A stretch of DNA of 64,000 nt from Sindora glabra (lineage: Eukaryota > Streptophyta > Magnoliopsida > Fabales > Fabaceae), in contig CM035235.1 of the NCBI GenBank assembly GCA_020226215.1, positions 47,521,511 to 47,585,510 on the forward strand, read 5' to 3'. The translations under genes and the position numbers were made by a program. Position 1 is the stretch's first letter, and each line of letters begins with the position of its first letter. This document shows positions 49,834 to 61,200 of the stretch, piece by piece. The notes under the pieces were generated by a model. That model did not search any database, was not told the origin of the DNA, and saw only the letters and a list, made by a program, of their open reading frames with translations.

Positions 49834-50096
49834 GATCCGATTATTTCATTAGAAAGTATTTTTTATAGAAAAATATTATTTATATATATTAATAAAAGAG
49901 TAACATACCATTTATATTAATAATTAAAAAAATTATACTTAAAAATATATTAATAGAAAAAGTAATTTTTTTAAATAGAGAAAATTAATTTTTTAAAATT
50001 TTTATATTTAATAGTAAACAAATAAAATGCTTTCTTTATTATAATATTTTATAACTGTATTTTACAAAAATATTTTTTTATCAAAATAAACGAAGC
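49834..50096. mobile_element. Tourist-like MITE, family 1, copy 5
   Basis: 263 bp, flanked by ATA at 49831-49833 and 50097-50099. The left end is GATCCGATTATTTCATTAG, the right end on the minus strand GCTTCGTTTATTTTGATAAA. Interior phrases match copies 1 and 3 most closely ('tagaaaaatattatttatata'). Confidence 0.75.
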
Positions 50097-50242
50097 ATAA
50101 GTGAGAGAAGTATTTTTACATAAACAATGAAAGAAGTGAATTATGATAATCAAAATTTATATTGATAGCTGTGATTAAAATATAATTAGAGATTATGTAA
50201 CCATTTAAAATAATTAGGTGATTACTTAAAAAAAGTAATATA

Positions 50243-50511
50243 TGTTATAAAAATGATCAACTCAACACTAAAAAAATAAAATATAAGTAGAAGGAATATA
50301 AAAGGAGGGTAATTACTTTGATTCAATTGTCTATAAAATGATCCTTACACCCCACATTTATAGACCAGGTAGGTCATAAGTTACAAATTCATACTAATGA
50401 CTCATAATAAGAATTAAAGTCTAATTGATTATAATGAGAAAATAATAATTCTATGAAAGAGGGGGATAAAATGTTTATGGACATCCATATCAATTATAAT
50501 TATTCTTAATA
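50243..50511 (-). repeat. 3' LTR of the old copia element A
   Basis: On the minus strand it starts near TTAAGAATAATTATAATTG and ends TTTTTATAACA. It resembles the LTR of element D (62135-62470): same start 'aataattat', 'atggatgtcca', a 'tctataaatgtggg' TATA-like box and a pyrimidine-rich end. A polypurine stretch (AAAGGAGGGT, minus strand) lies just upstream at about 50512-50521. Its first bases are eroded, so the outer border is approximate. Confidence 0.65.
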
Positions 50512-50512
50512 C

Positions 50513-50833
50513 CCTCCTTTAGATGTCCATAAAAGAATACATTACAGTGTAATATGTAATGGAATATTACTAGGAAAACCAAGTGAGATAAAACCTTAGT
50601 TAAGAAAAAGTGTACATTGTGTATTTACTTACCTTATTGTAAAATCACTTCAAATTTCTTAATCGACGTAATCTAATATTATGAATTAACTTCTGAAATA
50701 TTGTAGTGGAAAGTGACTTAGTGAATAAATATACTAAGTTATCATTTAAGCGAATTTGTTGAATATTGACATCCTTATTCTTTTGAAAATCATGTGTGCA
50801 AAATTTTTTTGGTGAACTATGCTTTGTTTCATC
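50513..50833 (-). pseudogene. Element A: C-terminal RNase H fragment
   Basis: Minus-strand translation just left of element B reads as the end of a copia RNase H domain (motifs KHSSPKKFCTHDFQKNKD and IRLRRLR). The frame resumes from the fragment at 55554-56297 when element B and one copy of its target duplication are removed, which proves that B inserted into A. Stop codons and substitutions make it non-functional. Confidence 0.75.
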
Positions 50834-50838
50834 ACCTT

Positions 50839-51095
50839 AGTTAGAAAATAAGAAAGCAATAAGAAAAGTTAATAGCTGAAGTTGTTGTTTATTCATTCAA
50901 TGTGAAGATATTTATACAGTCATGTTTGTTACAAGTGATCTAAGGAGATAAGGAATGATAACTACAATATTTAAAAGATAAATACAAGATAAACAAAAGA
51001 ATAAATATAAAGATAAATTATTGGATAATTATTAGTTTGATTCCTAAAGATCAGGAGCTTAAACTTAATCTTGATCTGATCCATTTGTTCTAACT
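50839..51095 (-). repeat. Element B 3' LTR
   Basis: 257 bp, starts AGTTAGAA and ends TTCTAACT on the plus strand. Outside is ACCTT; inside is the purine-rich primer tract. Confidence 0.93.
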
Positions 51096-51106
51096 CCCCT
51101 CCTCAA
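51096..51106 (-). other. Element B polypurine tract
   Basis: On the minus strand TTGAGGAGGGG directly precedes the 3' LTR. It is the expected plus-strand primer site. Confidence 0.8.
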
Positions 51107-51189
51107 GTGTAAGGGTGTGTCACACATACCAAGTTTATCTTTGAAACTACAAAACTTAGAATGGGATAAGGACTTTGTGAGACAATCTT

Positions 51190-52620
51190 CTATCTAATCA
51201 AAAGTGGGAACATAACATACTTTGAGTTGTTAGGCCAAAATTTGATCTCAAATAAAATGGACATCAACTTCTATATGTTTTTTTTAAGCATGGAAAACTG
51301 GATTTGATGCTGGAGCAGTTGCACTTTAATTATCACACCAAAGGACTAGTTTAAATTTGAAAGAGAGCTAGGCTCATGAAGAACCGCTTGAATCCATATT
51401 ACTTCAATAGCTAAATTAGCTAAGGCCTTATACTTTGACTCTGTGCTAGACCTTGCAACCACAAACTGCTTCTTTGAAGACCAAAAGATAAGAGAATCTC
51501 CTACAAACACACAGTATCTTGACATAGACTTTCTATCTTTGGGATCAGTAGCCCAATCAGCATCAGAAAACCCATTGATGTGTAGAACTTAAGATAGTAT
51601 TATATATAAACTAAATGTAGCAGTACTTTTAAGATATTGAAGGACCTTTTGACAGCTTGCCAATGTTGAACCTTTGGAGCTGATAAGTATTGGCTCAGCT
51701 TGTTCATAAGGAAAAAAATATCAAGCCTTGTTGTGATGAGATATTGAGGGGCACCTATAGCACTCTTGTACATTATGGGGTCACTCATTAACTTTTTATC
51801 TTTAGATAATAAGTTGAGATTGGTCACTATAGGAGTTGGATAAGGTGCAGCTTCAGACATTTTGTATTTTTTGAGTAGGTTTACAAGATATTTTCCTTGG
51901 TGCATGTAGAGGCTTGTTGCATCTTGATAAACCTCAATTCCTAAGAAATAATGTAGAGGGTCAATGTCTTTTAGAGCAAACACATTGTTTAGTTTATCAA
52001 TGAGGACTTGCAAAAGTTTTGTACAGTTACCAGTGATTAAGATATCATCTACGTATACTAGAATGAAGATGATATGTTTCTGGATCTGGTAGACAAATAA
52101 AGAGGAATCACTCCTTATTCCTTAAAACCCTTAGTTTAGTAGTGCTTTACTTAGCCTTTCAAACCAAGCTCGCGAAGCCTGTTTTAGGCTATAGAGTGCC
52201 TTTGTTAACTTACAAACATGCTTTGGTCTTTAAGTGTCTTCAAACCCTTCAGGTTAAGTCATGTATACAGTCTCACTTAGATATCCATTTAGAAAGGTGT
52301 TATTTATGTTAAGTTATTTTACTACCCAACCAAAATGGATAGCTATGCTTAGCACTAGTCTCATAGTTACATCTTTTACAACTAGGCTAAAGGTTTCCCT
52401 AAAATCGATTCCAGGATTTTGTTGGAAGCCTTTGGCTACTAACCTTTCTTTCCTTCGTTGGATTATGCCATAAGCATTGTATTTAATTTTAAATACCCAT
52501 TTGGAGTCAACCACATATACCTATTACTGGAAGGGACTAGGATCCATGTATTATTTCTCTTCAAGGCTTGAAATTCTTCATTTATTTCCTTATACCAGTG
52601 AGCGTCTTGTAAAGTTTCTC
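51190..52620 (-). pseudogene. Element B reverse transcriptase and RNase H, decayed
   Basis: On the minus strand, 52314-52514 reads WVFKIKYNAYG...RLVAKGFQQNPGIDF, the start of a copia-type RT (RVT_2). The catalytic YVDD is intact at 52044-52055, followed by ALKDIDPLHYFLGIEVY (51600-52013). The RNase H part (about 51190-51590) retains SWSSKKQFVVARSSTESKYK and a degenerate DVHFI motif. Several frameshifts and stop codons separate these blocks. Confidence 0.85.
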
Positions 52621-52882
52621 TAATTGTATTGGGTTCATTTTCATTGCAAAGCTAGCTTATTCCAACAAAAAGGTATTTAGGCTTATGAATACCACTTTTA
52701 CTGCTTATGATCATAGAGTGAGATGGCACCAAAGGTTATTGGTTGCTCGGTGGTGGTTGCAATGCCTCCTATCAGTCCATTAAGTTTATCGGTAGCTCTG
52801 AGTGTGCATCAGAGGTACTGTGAGATGGGGATATAGATTCATCTGGTTATATACCACTGTGTGGTAAACTAGGTGCTAGTTC

Positions 52883-53233
52883 TTATCTATTGTTGAGGCT
52901 ATGAGGGATCTTAGGTGCTTTGGAATTACTTGAGACTATTGATGTAGTTGTTTCATGATCATTTGAAGGTGTTTGAGTCTGTGTCAAGGTTGATGGAACT
53001 TGTTCATGTTGCTGCACATTGTTTAGTTTATTAGGTAGGAAGAAGGAACTTGGTTCGATTTTGTTCACAAGTGCTTGTTTTCTATTTAGATATCCATGTT
53101 TAAAAGGTAATTCTGACTTATTGAAAATCACATGGCATGAGATGTAGATTTTACTTTTTGAATTCATGCACCTATATCCTTTGTGAGCTGCACTATAACC
53201 CATGAATACACATTTAATGGTGTGAAACTTCAT
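52883..53233 (-). pseudogene. Element B integrase-RT linker fragment
   Basis: The minus-strand frame begins MKFHTIKCVFMGYSAAHKGYR, the conserved copia phrase (CVFlGYs...KGYrc) at the C-terminal side of integrase. A low-complexity Ser/Thr/Gln-rich linker follows, as usual before the RT domain. Confidence 0.8.
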
Positions 53234-53512
53234 TTTGTGTTTATTATACGGTTTATGACATGGGAAGCATGCACACCTATATATTCTGAATAAGCTATAA
53301 TCAGGTTTTCACTTGAAAAGGACTTCAAATGGAGACACATTATTCAGAACAACAGTAGGCAGATGATTTATTAAAAACACAACAAAACTGAAACTCTCCT
53401 ACCAAAAATAAAGTGGCATACCTGCTTGTGCCAATAATGTTAAGCCCATTTCAACGATATGTCGGTGCTTTCTTTTTGCCCTTCTATTCTAAGCTGAAGT
53501 GTAGGGATAGGA

Positions 53513-54449
53513 CTATTTAAAGATAATGCCAGCCTTTTGAGTAAATTGAGAAAAGCTTCTAAATTCTCCTCTCCAGTCACTTTGAAGTATTTTTTTTCTT
53601 TCTGTCAAACTATATTTCAACATAACTCTTGAATTGTTTGAAAACACTAAGAGCCTCCCCTTTGTGTTTGAGAGCCAAGTGTACCTATTAAAATCATCAA
53701 GGAAATGGATGTAGTACTGAAAACTTGCAATAGATGACATTGATGCCAGCCCCCATAGGTCAGTATGAATTAGTTCAAAAGGTTCAAGAGCATGAGACTA
53801 TGAGAGAGGAAATGGTAAATAATGCAACTTTCCATATTGACAGACATCCTAAAAATTTAATTTTTCATTAATATAAGATTTAGCATTATTATCTTTAAGA
53901 ACTACATCAAGAATTCTTAGAGAAGGATGGCCAAGTCTCTTATGCCATAGGTCTTTATTTAAGAATTCTACATTGTCCTTATTTACGATAGCAGAATGGA
54001 CAGTAGGTGCTCCAAGCTCTATTTGATATATGCCTTCATTGAGATTCCCTCTTAGCAATACCATCTTGGTTTCCTTGTCCTTCACATAGAAGTTACGTGC
54101 ATGAAAATTCAATAACACATCATTGTCTGTAGTTAGCCTTGATACACTTATGAGATTTTTATTAATTTTAGGAACATGAAGCATTTTATCAAGTAATAGA
54201 TGAAAGCATAGTAGTTCCAACATTTTTAATGTTTAAACTCTTACCAAAGCTAACAGTAAGTTTATCCTTACCAAAGAATTCTTTACAAGTTTGTAACTGA
54301 TGTTCATCAACTATTACATGGTGAATTGCCCTGCTGTTTAAGTACCATGGGTCATTTTTCATGGTGTCAAGAGTAGCAATAAAGTTTAAGGGATTCTGAT
54401 TCTTTTCTGATCTTGAATAGTTCTTATCAAGCCTGTAGAAGCAATTCAA
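53513..54449 (-). pseudogene. Element B protease, GAG-pre-integrase and integrase, decayed
   Basis: Minus-strand blocks in order: protease remnant (54189-54449) with WYLNSRAIHH in place of the usual W-x-x-D-S-G-A, so the catalytic Asp is replaced by Asn; GAG-pre-integrase (53849-54223) with LWHKRLGHPS and MLHVPKINKNLISVSRL; integrase core (53513-53740) with FLDDFNRYTWL and LQSDWRGEFRS. Frameshifts lie between them. Confidence 0.85.
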
Positions 54450-54952
54450 CGTGATGTGACTAGACTTATTACATGCTTGGCAAGTTAATTTATTTTAAGT
54501 TCTACCTCCTCTTCCTTTAAATCGTCTACTACTACCTTTGAATCCTATTTGGCCTCTCCAAGCTCCTCGGTTGGATTCTCCTTAGTGTCAATTTTTTAGG
54601 TAAGGTTTACTGAAGTTTATCTAATGCTTAAATTGCTAAATTGATTAAGTTATTCCAACCTGCTTTCAAATGTTAACAAGGTAGCTTATAGCTCTACCCA
54701 GCTAAGATTTTCTTTGTTAGACAATTACACTACTATAGGGTTATAGTCAATGTCCAAACCAGTAAGGATCTGGGTGGTAAGGTTAAGGTTGGAGATAGGG
54801 CTTCCTGCTAAGGTAAGATTATCTACTATGTTCTTCATCTTTGTGAAATATTCTTCCATTTTCATGCTGCCTTTTCTAGTTCGTTGAAATTCCTTTTTTA
54901 GTAAGGTAATTCTTGATCTAAGATTGGTCCCTAATAATTCTCTAACAGCCAT
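54437..54952 (-). pseudogene. Element B gag remnant with CCHC zinc knuckle
   Basis: 54725-54952 (minus strand) is a gag segment (LKKEFQRTRKGSMKMEEYF...NIVDNLTLAGSPIS...ILTGLDIDYNPIV) typical of copia capsid. Between about 54437 and 54483 the minus strand encodes CQACNKSSHITLNC, a perfect C-x2-C-x4-H-x4-C zinc knuckle. Stops separate the parts and the N terminus (to about 55250) is badly decayed. Confidence 0.8.
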
Positions 54953-55279
54953 CCAGATATATTTGGATATCTTACAATGGATCAGTTGTGAGCAACTTTA
55001 ATGGACATTGAATTGAAAAACCATCCAAGAAGAAATTAGTTGTGAGCAATCCACTCTTCATATTTAGGATTGATTTTCTGCTCTCCTTCACTTTGGAGAA
55101 ATTGATTGGGGCATAACTTTGCACTAGTAAGATATCCTTCCAGTTTGTGTCCTCGAATTATAAGGAGAATTAGTGATTCCTAAAAGAGGAAGTTTATCCT
55201 GTCCAACTTGATAGCAACTTGATTCAGCTTATTAAAAAAGAAAGATGGCTTCTAGTGCTTCATGGCGTTAGCTTGAGGA

Positions 55280-55291
55280 GCTCTGATACCA
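55280..55291 (-). other. Element B primer-binding site (tRNA-Met initiator type)
   Basis: On the minus strand TGGTATCAGAGC, the standard plant copia PBS complementary to the 3' part of initiator tRNA-Met, directly abutting the 5' LTR. Confidence 0.9.
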
Positions 55292-55548
55292 AGTTAGAAA
55301 ATAAGAAAGAAATAAGAAAAGTTGATAGCTAAAGTTGTTGTTTATTCATTCAATGTAAAGATATTTATACAGTCATGTCTGTTACAAATGATCCTAGGAG
55401 ATAAGGAATGATAACTATAATATTTGAAAGATAAATACAAGATAAAAATAGGAATAAATATAAAGATAAATCCTTGAATAATTATCAGTTTGATTCCTAA
55501 AGATCAGGAGCTTAAACTTAATCTTGATTTGATCTATCTGTTTTAACT
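55292..55548 (-). repeat. Element B 5' LTR
   Basis: 257 bp, same length as the 3' LTR without gaps. Outside is ACCTT at 55549-55553. Confidence 0.93.
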
Positions 55549-55553
55549 ACCTT

Positions 55554-56297
55554 TAATGCAACCTTTTTTCAATTAGGCTATAGATGTTGCATTATCTTTA
55601 TACATGATTGTTGGTAGCTTCTTTTCAAATGGTAAACCACAAATCACTCGAATGTTTTGAACTACAAATTTTAACCAAACATATTCTCAACTTGTTTTAT
55701 AAATTGCCAAAATTTTGCATGATTGGAAGAAGTGGCTAATATAGTTTGTTTCATAGGTCACCATGAAATATTTGTACCACCATGAGTGAACAATAACTTA
55801 TTGTGATTGAGCATTATAGGGATCAAATTGATACATTGCATCAATTTCAAGTTTAGTTTCATTATAATAATATAAACCTATATTCATTGTACCTGAAAGA
55901 TATTACAGTATACGTTTTATTTATTCCAATGCTTTTACGTTAGGGAAGAACTGTACTTCATAATAATTTATAGAGAATGATATATTTGGTTATATATGAT
56001 TAGCAAGATATATTAATGCTTAAATGACACTTAAATATAATACTTCAAGACTAAGTAGTTCTTGACTATTTTCATAAGTTTTAAAGAGTCCTTATTCAAG
56101 TGCACTTTATCCATATAAAAACACTTTAATACCTTTGTTATAGAACCTATTTGATGTATATAAATTTTATTTTCTAAATGTTCGATATGCAGACCAAGCC
56201 AAAGTTTTATTTTTCCAAAATCTTCCATTTTAAATTCTCCTTTTCAAGTACTCTGCTATTTTTCGAAGCCTTTCATAAGTTTTGATAATATCAACAT
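55554..56297 (-). pseudogene. Element A: RT C-terminus and RNase H N-terminal part
   Basis: Minus-strand blocks: YLKREFKMEDFGKIKLWLGL (RT, within 56031-56290), a RNase H block around 55720-55860 with THGGTNISW and KQTILATSSNHAK, then ICGLPFEKKLPTIMYKDN near 55560-55660. It is a different copia family from element B and the same family type as element D. Frameshifts and stops are frequent. The block is cut on the left by element B and on the right by insertion C, right after a shortened YVD of the RT active-site region. Confidence 0.8.
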
Positions 56298-58869
56298 ATC
56301 ACAACCCCAACCTAGTTGTGGCCAGCATAAACCTAAACTTGCTACCTAATTTCCATTGACTTAATCCATTCCATTATCAATCTTCTAACTAATTAATTAA
56401 AATATGTAATAAAGAAAGGAAAATATGTCTAGCTCAAGATTTCCTCTACCCATAATTAATATATAGAATAAGGCTTGAATCTAATGTCATATGCAAAATT
56501 AGTGCTACCAAAGTCATAACAAAAAGTATGCTAACACACTTGACATTGAGGAGATAGTGGTGAAGGTTCAACTTTTTATTTGCAAAATAAAATACAAAGG
56601 AGTGAGCTTAAGACTTAATAAATAAATAATCCAACATAAATGAATAAAATAACAAATTAACCTTACCAATCGAATAATCCTCCTATAAAGTCCAATATAA
56701 TAAAAAAATATTTATAAATATCAACTTGCACATGAAGTAGCTAAAAAAGGTTCATTTATAGTCATATTATTACATTCATTACTAAATAGCCTCACGAGGC
56801 TTAACCATCATTATTTCGTTAAGATTTTATTACACAAAGATAAAGGATAATTATTAAATTTCAAATTTATATCATAATGTATAGCAATCTATAATAAAGA
56901 TAAATATATCCACTTTTTTACTCTCGAGTCAACCTTATATTATTCATAAAATTTTCATTATTATCTCTTTAAGGTCCACCTTACATTTTTCACAAATATA
57001 TCATCAAATTTTTTTTTTCGATATTTATATCACCATTCTCCCATCACATTTCTTAATCTCAATACTGCTTGTGGCATAATTCACAATATAATTCCACACA
57101 CTAGAGTACTAACTTTTCACAGCATAATCACAATTTAATTTCATAAATAATAATATGTCATGTAACATAGCATTTTAATTCTTTTCTCGTGATCATTACT
57201 TCATGTCCTTATTTCATAAAAATCTTAAACTATTTTATCTTGATATAAAAGGGCCATTTAACCCACAATAAACCACTATATATCATGATAATATAATGTA
57301 GGATAAATATAGTCCATTATATGATAATCCTAGTTTGAAATTTAAATAATGTTTCATGAGTAATCCAAAAATTTTTGAATTTATTATTTATGAAATTTAT
57401 TTCATATAAAAATGAACTCAATTAACTTTTTATAGACTAATTATTTGCCTGAATCAATTAAGAATTAATAGAGTTATACCTATTATAAGTTAATTTTAAA
57501 AATTTTAATTTTCACAATCTTAAAATTTTGACCATTGTCCATTATTTTAATAATATCTTAAAATATAAATAATATTTTGACATGAAATTGATTCCATTAG
57601 AAACAATGATATATGGTTTGCTAAAATTAAGCTTAAAATAAATAAGTTATGGGTCCAAGAAATACTTTGATAAGCTTTTTATAAAGTATTTCACAACCTC
57701 TAAAAACTTTACTCTGCAATGAAATGCTTTGTAAAGCACTTTGTGCAAGAACATAAGCCATTTTCTAGAACATTTTTCACCATTCATTCTACATTTTCAA
57801 CACCTGAATCTCTTTATTACTTATTAAATCATCATTTAATCATTAATATATCTTCTTAACACTTTATACAAGCATTCATTAACATTAAACTCAATCAAAT
57901 TGTCATAAATCATCATTTCAATGAAATTAAACCTAACTCAAAATCTAGAAAGAAAAACATAAATTTGGCTATAAATTAAGCAATTAAAAGTAAAATATCT
58001 ACTTACCTAATATAGATAAGGATGCTAATAAGTCAAATTTGAAACTCTTTAATCCTGGTCACATCAAAATCAATGATTTCCCTTATTCGAGGTTCCAAAT
58101 TCTTATTAGAACTAAAACTCATCAAATTCCACTAAAATAAAAGGAAGGTAAGGAAAAATCCAAGCAATAGAGATATTCTTGATTGGATAAGGAAATTGAA
58201 GAAGATCGGTGTTGTTTTGCCTTGATTAGATAAAGATGTAGTATGGATGAAGAAAAGAAGGAGATAAGAGTTACGGAAACTTAAAAGGAAAATAAGAAAA
58301 GAACATGGGTTGGTATCATGTAATAGGAAAAGGATCTAAGAGCGTTTTTAGAAATTTACCTTAAATCTTTTTCATACTCACATATTTACTTATGGCTGCT
58401 TAAAACCTTATTCTTTGATATTATTCTAAACTTTAATCATATTTTTTCTTTTAAAATCTATATTATTATAACTTAATTATATTTATTCATATGCAATAAT
58501 TATTTAAATTCATATTTCTTGATAAAAGTATAAGAAATTTTTATATACTACTTCTAACTAAGATGATTCCACATCATTCAATTTGATTACTTTAATTTGT
58601 AAAAAAAAATTTATAATTGAATTGAATATATTTCTTAAAAATACAAATTACATGCTTCAAGCCTATGAAATCCTTTAAGAATTCTTATATAAAATTATTA
58701 TTAATTATCATATATGAGATAAGATATATTAAATCCATTAGATGTATATTAAATTTTGATATATAAGAATTCTTAAAGGAATTCATAGGCTTGAAGCATG
58801 TAATTTTAATTATTGATATATTGCTAGAGAATTATATCCAATGTATAAGGAAGTAAATATTCCTCATAA
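56298..58869. mobile_element. Insertion C in element A (unclassified, possibly a solo LTR plus hairpin)
   Basis: About 2.57 kb interrupt the RT of element A between the YVD motif (56289-56297) and the FIK phrase upstream of it (about 58870). The left border reads TCACAACCCCAACCTAGTTGTGGCC, reminiscent of the termini of some plant Ty3/gypsy (chromovirus) LTRs. Inside I see no pol motifs, only AT-rich sequence. The right 230 bp hold the palindrome at 58646-58805. Borders and class are tentative; it may be two insertions. Confidence 0.4.
58646..58805. repeat. Perfectly positioned 45-bp inverted repeat (long hairpin)
   Basis: Left arm 58646-58690 and right arm 58761-58805 are reverse complements with one mismatch, separated by a 70-bp loop; pairing continues after a 2-bp bulge into the loop. 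The arms contain AAGAATTCTTATAT and CATGCTTCAAGCCTATGAA. They are far less AT-rich in the outer half than the surroundings. Could be a foldback MITE or an inverted duplication. Confidence 0.9.
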
Positions 58870-61200
58870 TAAATGACGGTTTTTATAAAAATATTTGTGT
58901 TACAAATTATACTATCTTTGCAACTTTAGTTTGCTTATTTTCTTGGCATAACTATATATTTGTATCTTATTAACTTCACATCTTTATGATGTTTCATTGG
59001 TTTAACTCCTTCTAAGTGTTTCTTCAATTTATAAGTAAATTTAAACTTTGCATTTTGTATTTGAATTGCACCTTTTCTCTTTTATTAATAAATATCATCA
59101 TTCTATGAATTCAATATTCTCACTAATTATTATCTTTCATAATTTTGAGTGCTATATTATGTATAAAAGTTGTCAATAACTATTTCTTTTTTTGTTATAT
59201 CCTTTTTATTAGAGACATTATCAATTGAAATGTTTTTATTTTCATAAATTTCATATACCTAAACTTCTTCTAAAAGCTTGTCATTAATTACATCTTAAAA
59301 CTTTTCAAAAGCTAGTTTATTTCTTAATAAAGCCATTTATTTGCTTATTCTTTATTTTGAAAATATTTGTATTTGAAACCAATAATTTTATCATGTTTTA
59401 GGCATTTCTAAACTCATTTATTATTGATAAACATATTACCCTACTTGGGCATCAATATAAATTGGAACATTTGTAAATGATATTTATTTATTTTCTTTTG
59501 GTCAACAATACATCTAGCAATTTTTTTATATTTTGTAAACCAATTATCTTATGAACTTTTGATTCATATAATTTTGTGTAAGAATTAAGATAATTATATG
59601 TTATATTACTTTTATAGCTGTATATTTTCTCTTTTAATTTTAGGAATATAATTTCATATATGAACTTATATTCTCTGTCACCTTTAAAGATCATCTATGT
59701 GCATTGTGGTAAAGCAAAAATATATTACACATTCAAAAAATTCTCCATATACAAAACTTTTTAGCTTTTGACCAAATTTAATTATAAAAGGAAACTACAT
59801 CTTAGCTTGATGTGTAAAAGTACTATAATATGTAAAGTTACATGTTCGTTAAAATGATAAAAGGAATCTTGTTTCGTTGAGCAATGATATGGCTAATAAT
59901 TTGAAACATTGAAATTATTCTAACTAAATCATATAAACTTACTTTAGAATGTTTCATAACTATTTTAATTGTCATATAATAATCAATAAAAGCTTTAGAT
60001 ATAAATTCACTAACATACTTAACTATCTAATTAGTAAATCATGCTCAAAGTCAAATTATTTTAGCAAATAATCTTGTAAACACTAGGTTGCAGATTGATA
60101 ACAAGTATATTTTAACCATCTTATTAAAGTCTTAATTTAAACATAAACTAGAATAAACAAATGTTCAAATGGTCCATATAATGGGCAAATATATCTACAT
60201 ATATCAACTTAAAGTCATTCAAAAACATGTTGGAATCCAATCCTAGCTTTATTATTGATAACTTTCTAATTAAATTTCGTTATGAGCAAGCAGGACACAA
60301 AATTTGTCATATTAAAAAATCTTCCATTTCTTCAATGGATGATTATGAATTTTTTCCATTATTTTTCACCTCTTATAGATCTAAAATGGCCCAAGTAATC
60401 ATGCCAAGTAGAAAAATTATCATGGCTTATAAACTTTTGGTTTATCATAATGTTTATTTCAATTGAATTCATATGTGTAATAAATAAAAATGACAATAAA
60501 TTTTGTAATATATACACATATATTTTACTCGAGCCAACCACTATAATATAAATATTCTTTTATTTGTCGTCTTAATGTAGTTTCTATCTTATCTGTTTCT
60601 CTTAAACTTATTAAGTTTTTTTTAAAACTTTTGTATTTCTTCTAGTAAAATTATATTAATTCTTCAAGAGTCTTTGATTAATTTTTTATTACCAAATATT
60701 ATATTGACATAATTTTTATCATTCATTAACCAGGAAAAATATTTTTTTCTTAATAATATTGTATATTAATGTACTATCAATTAGACAAAAATATTGGCCA
60801 CTATTATTATCAATTAAATTATGAATTATTTCTTTGGAATATTCAAGGAAATCTACCACATCAGAATGTGGTATGTTATAAACATTATAGTTGAGAGCAA
60901 CACTCTTATTAACAAAATTGACTTCATTTTTTTTTATCTTTAAAGTAGGGTTTAGGTGTTTAGACATATGATAAATATATAACTAGTATCTTTTTCATAC
61001 TATAATTGGTAAAATATAATTTTTGAACTTTTTGAGCTCTTGTTATATTAACTTTTTTTTCTTTATAATCTTCTACTTCTAGTGGTAGGAAACAATCTTG
61101 TAATTATTTGTACTTTTATAATAACTATCATAGTTGTAATCATTAGATTAATTTTTTTTATGTCCATGATTATAGTCATGGCCTTGTCCACATTCAAACT
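58870..61200 (-). pseudogene. Element A: gag to RT, decayed copia coding region
   Basis: Minus-strand domain order from right to left: Gly/Arg-rich gag tail (about 61150-61200); gag end MSKHLNPTLKIKKNEVNFVN...HSDVVDFLEY (60719-60967); protease start CLIDSTLIYNIIKKKIFF; GAG-pre-integrase FSTWHDYLGH (60359-60541) and CPACS (about 60285); integrase EFISKAFIDYYM (about 60000); the linker ESKVHKIIGLQNIKKLLDVL (59488-59694); and the start of RT up to insertion C. All segments are heavily mutated. Similar words in element D show both belong to one family. Confidence 0.75.

Larger units (their letters stand above)
50839..55548 (-). mobile_element. Complete Ty1/copia retrotransposon B (4.7 kb), nested in A
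   Basis: Two 257-bp LTRs (50839-51095 and 55292-55548), a PBS, a PPT and the copia order gag-protease-integrase-RT-RNase H on the minus strand. It is flanked by a 5-bp target duplication ACCTT (50834-50838 and 55549-55553). The LTRs differ at about 21 of 257 positions by eye (about 92% identical), so the insertion is not recent. All reading frames are broken by stops and frameshifts, so mobility would depend on other elements. The LTR ends are AGTTAGAA...TTCTAACT rather than TG...CA. Confidence 0.93.

Noticed and set aside
52261..52473. Plus-strand 70-codon ORF
   Set aside because: Antisense to the RT start of element B.
60227..60466. Plus-strand 79-codon ORF
   Set aside because: It lies antisense to the recognised minus-strand pre-integrase and integrase remnant of copia element A.
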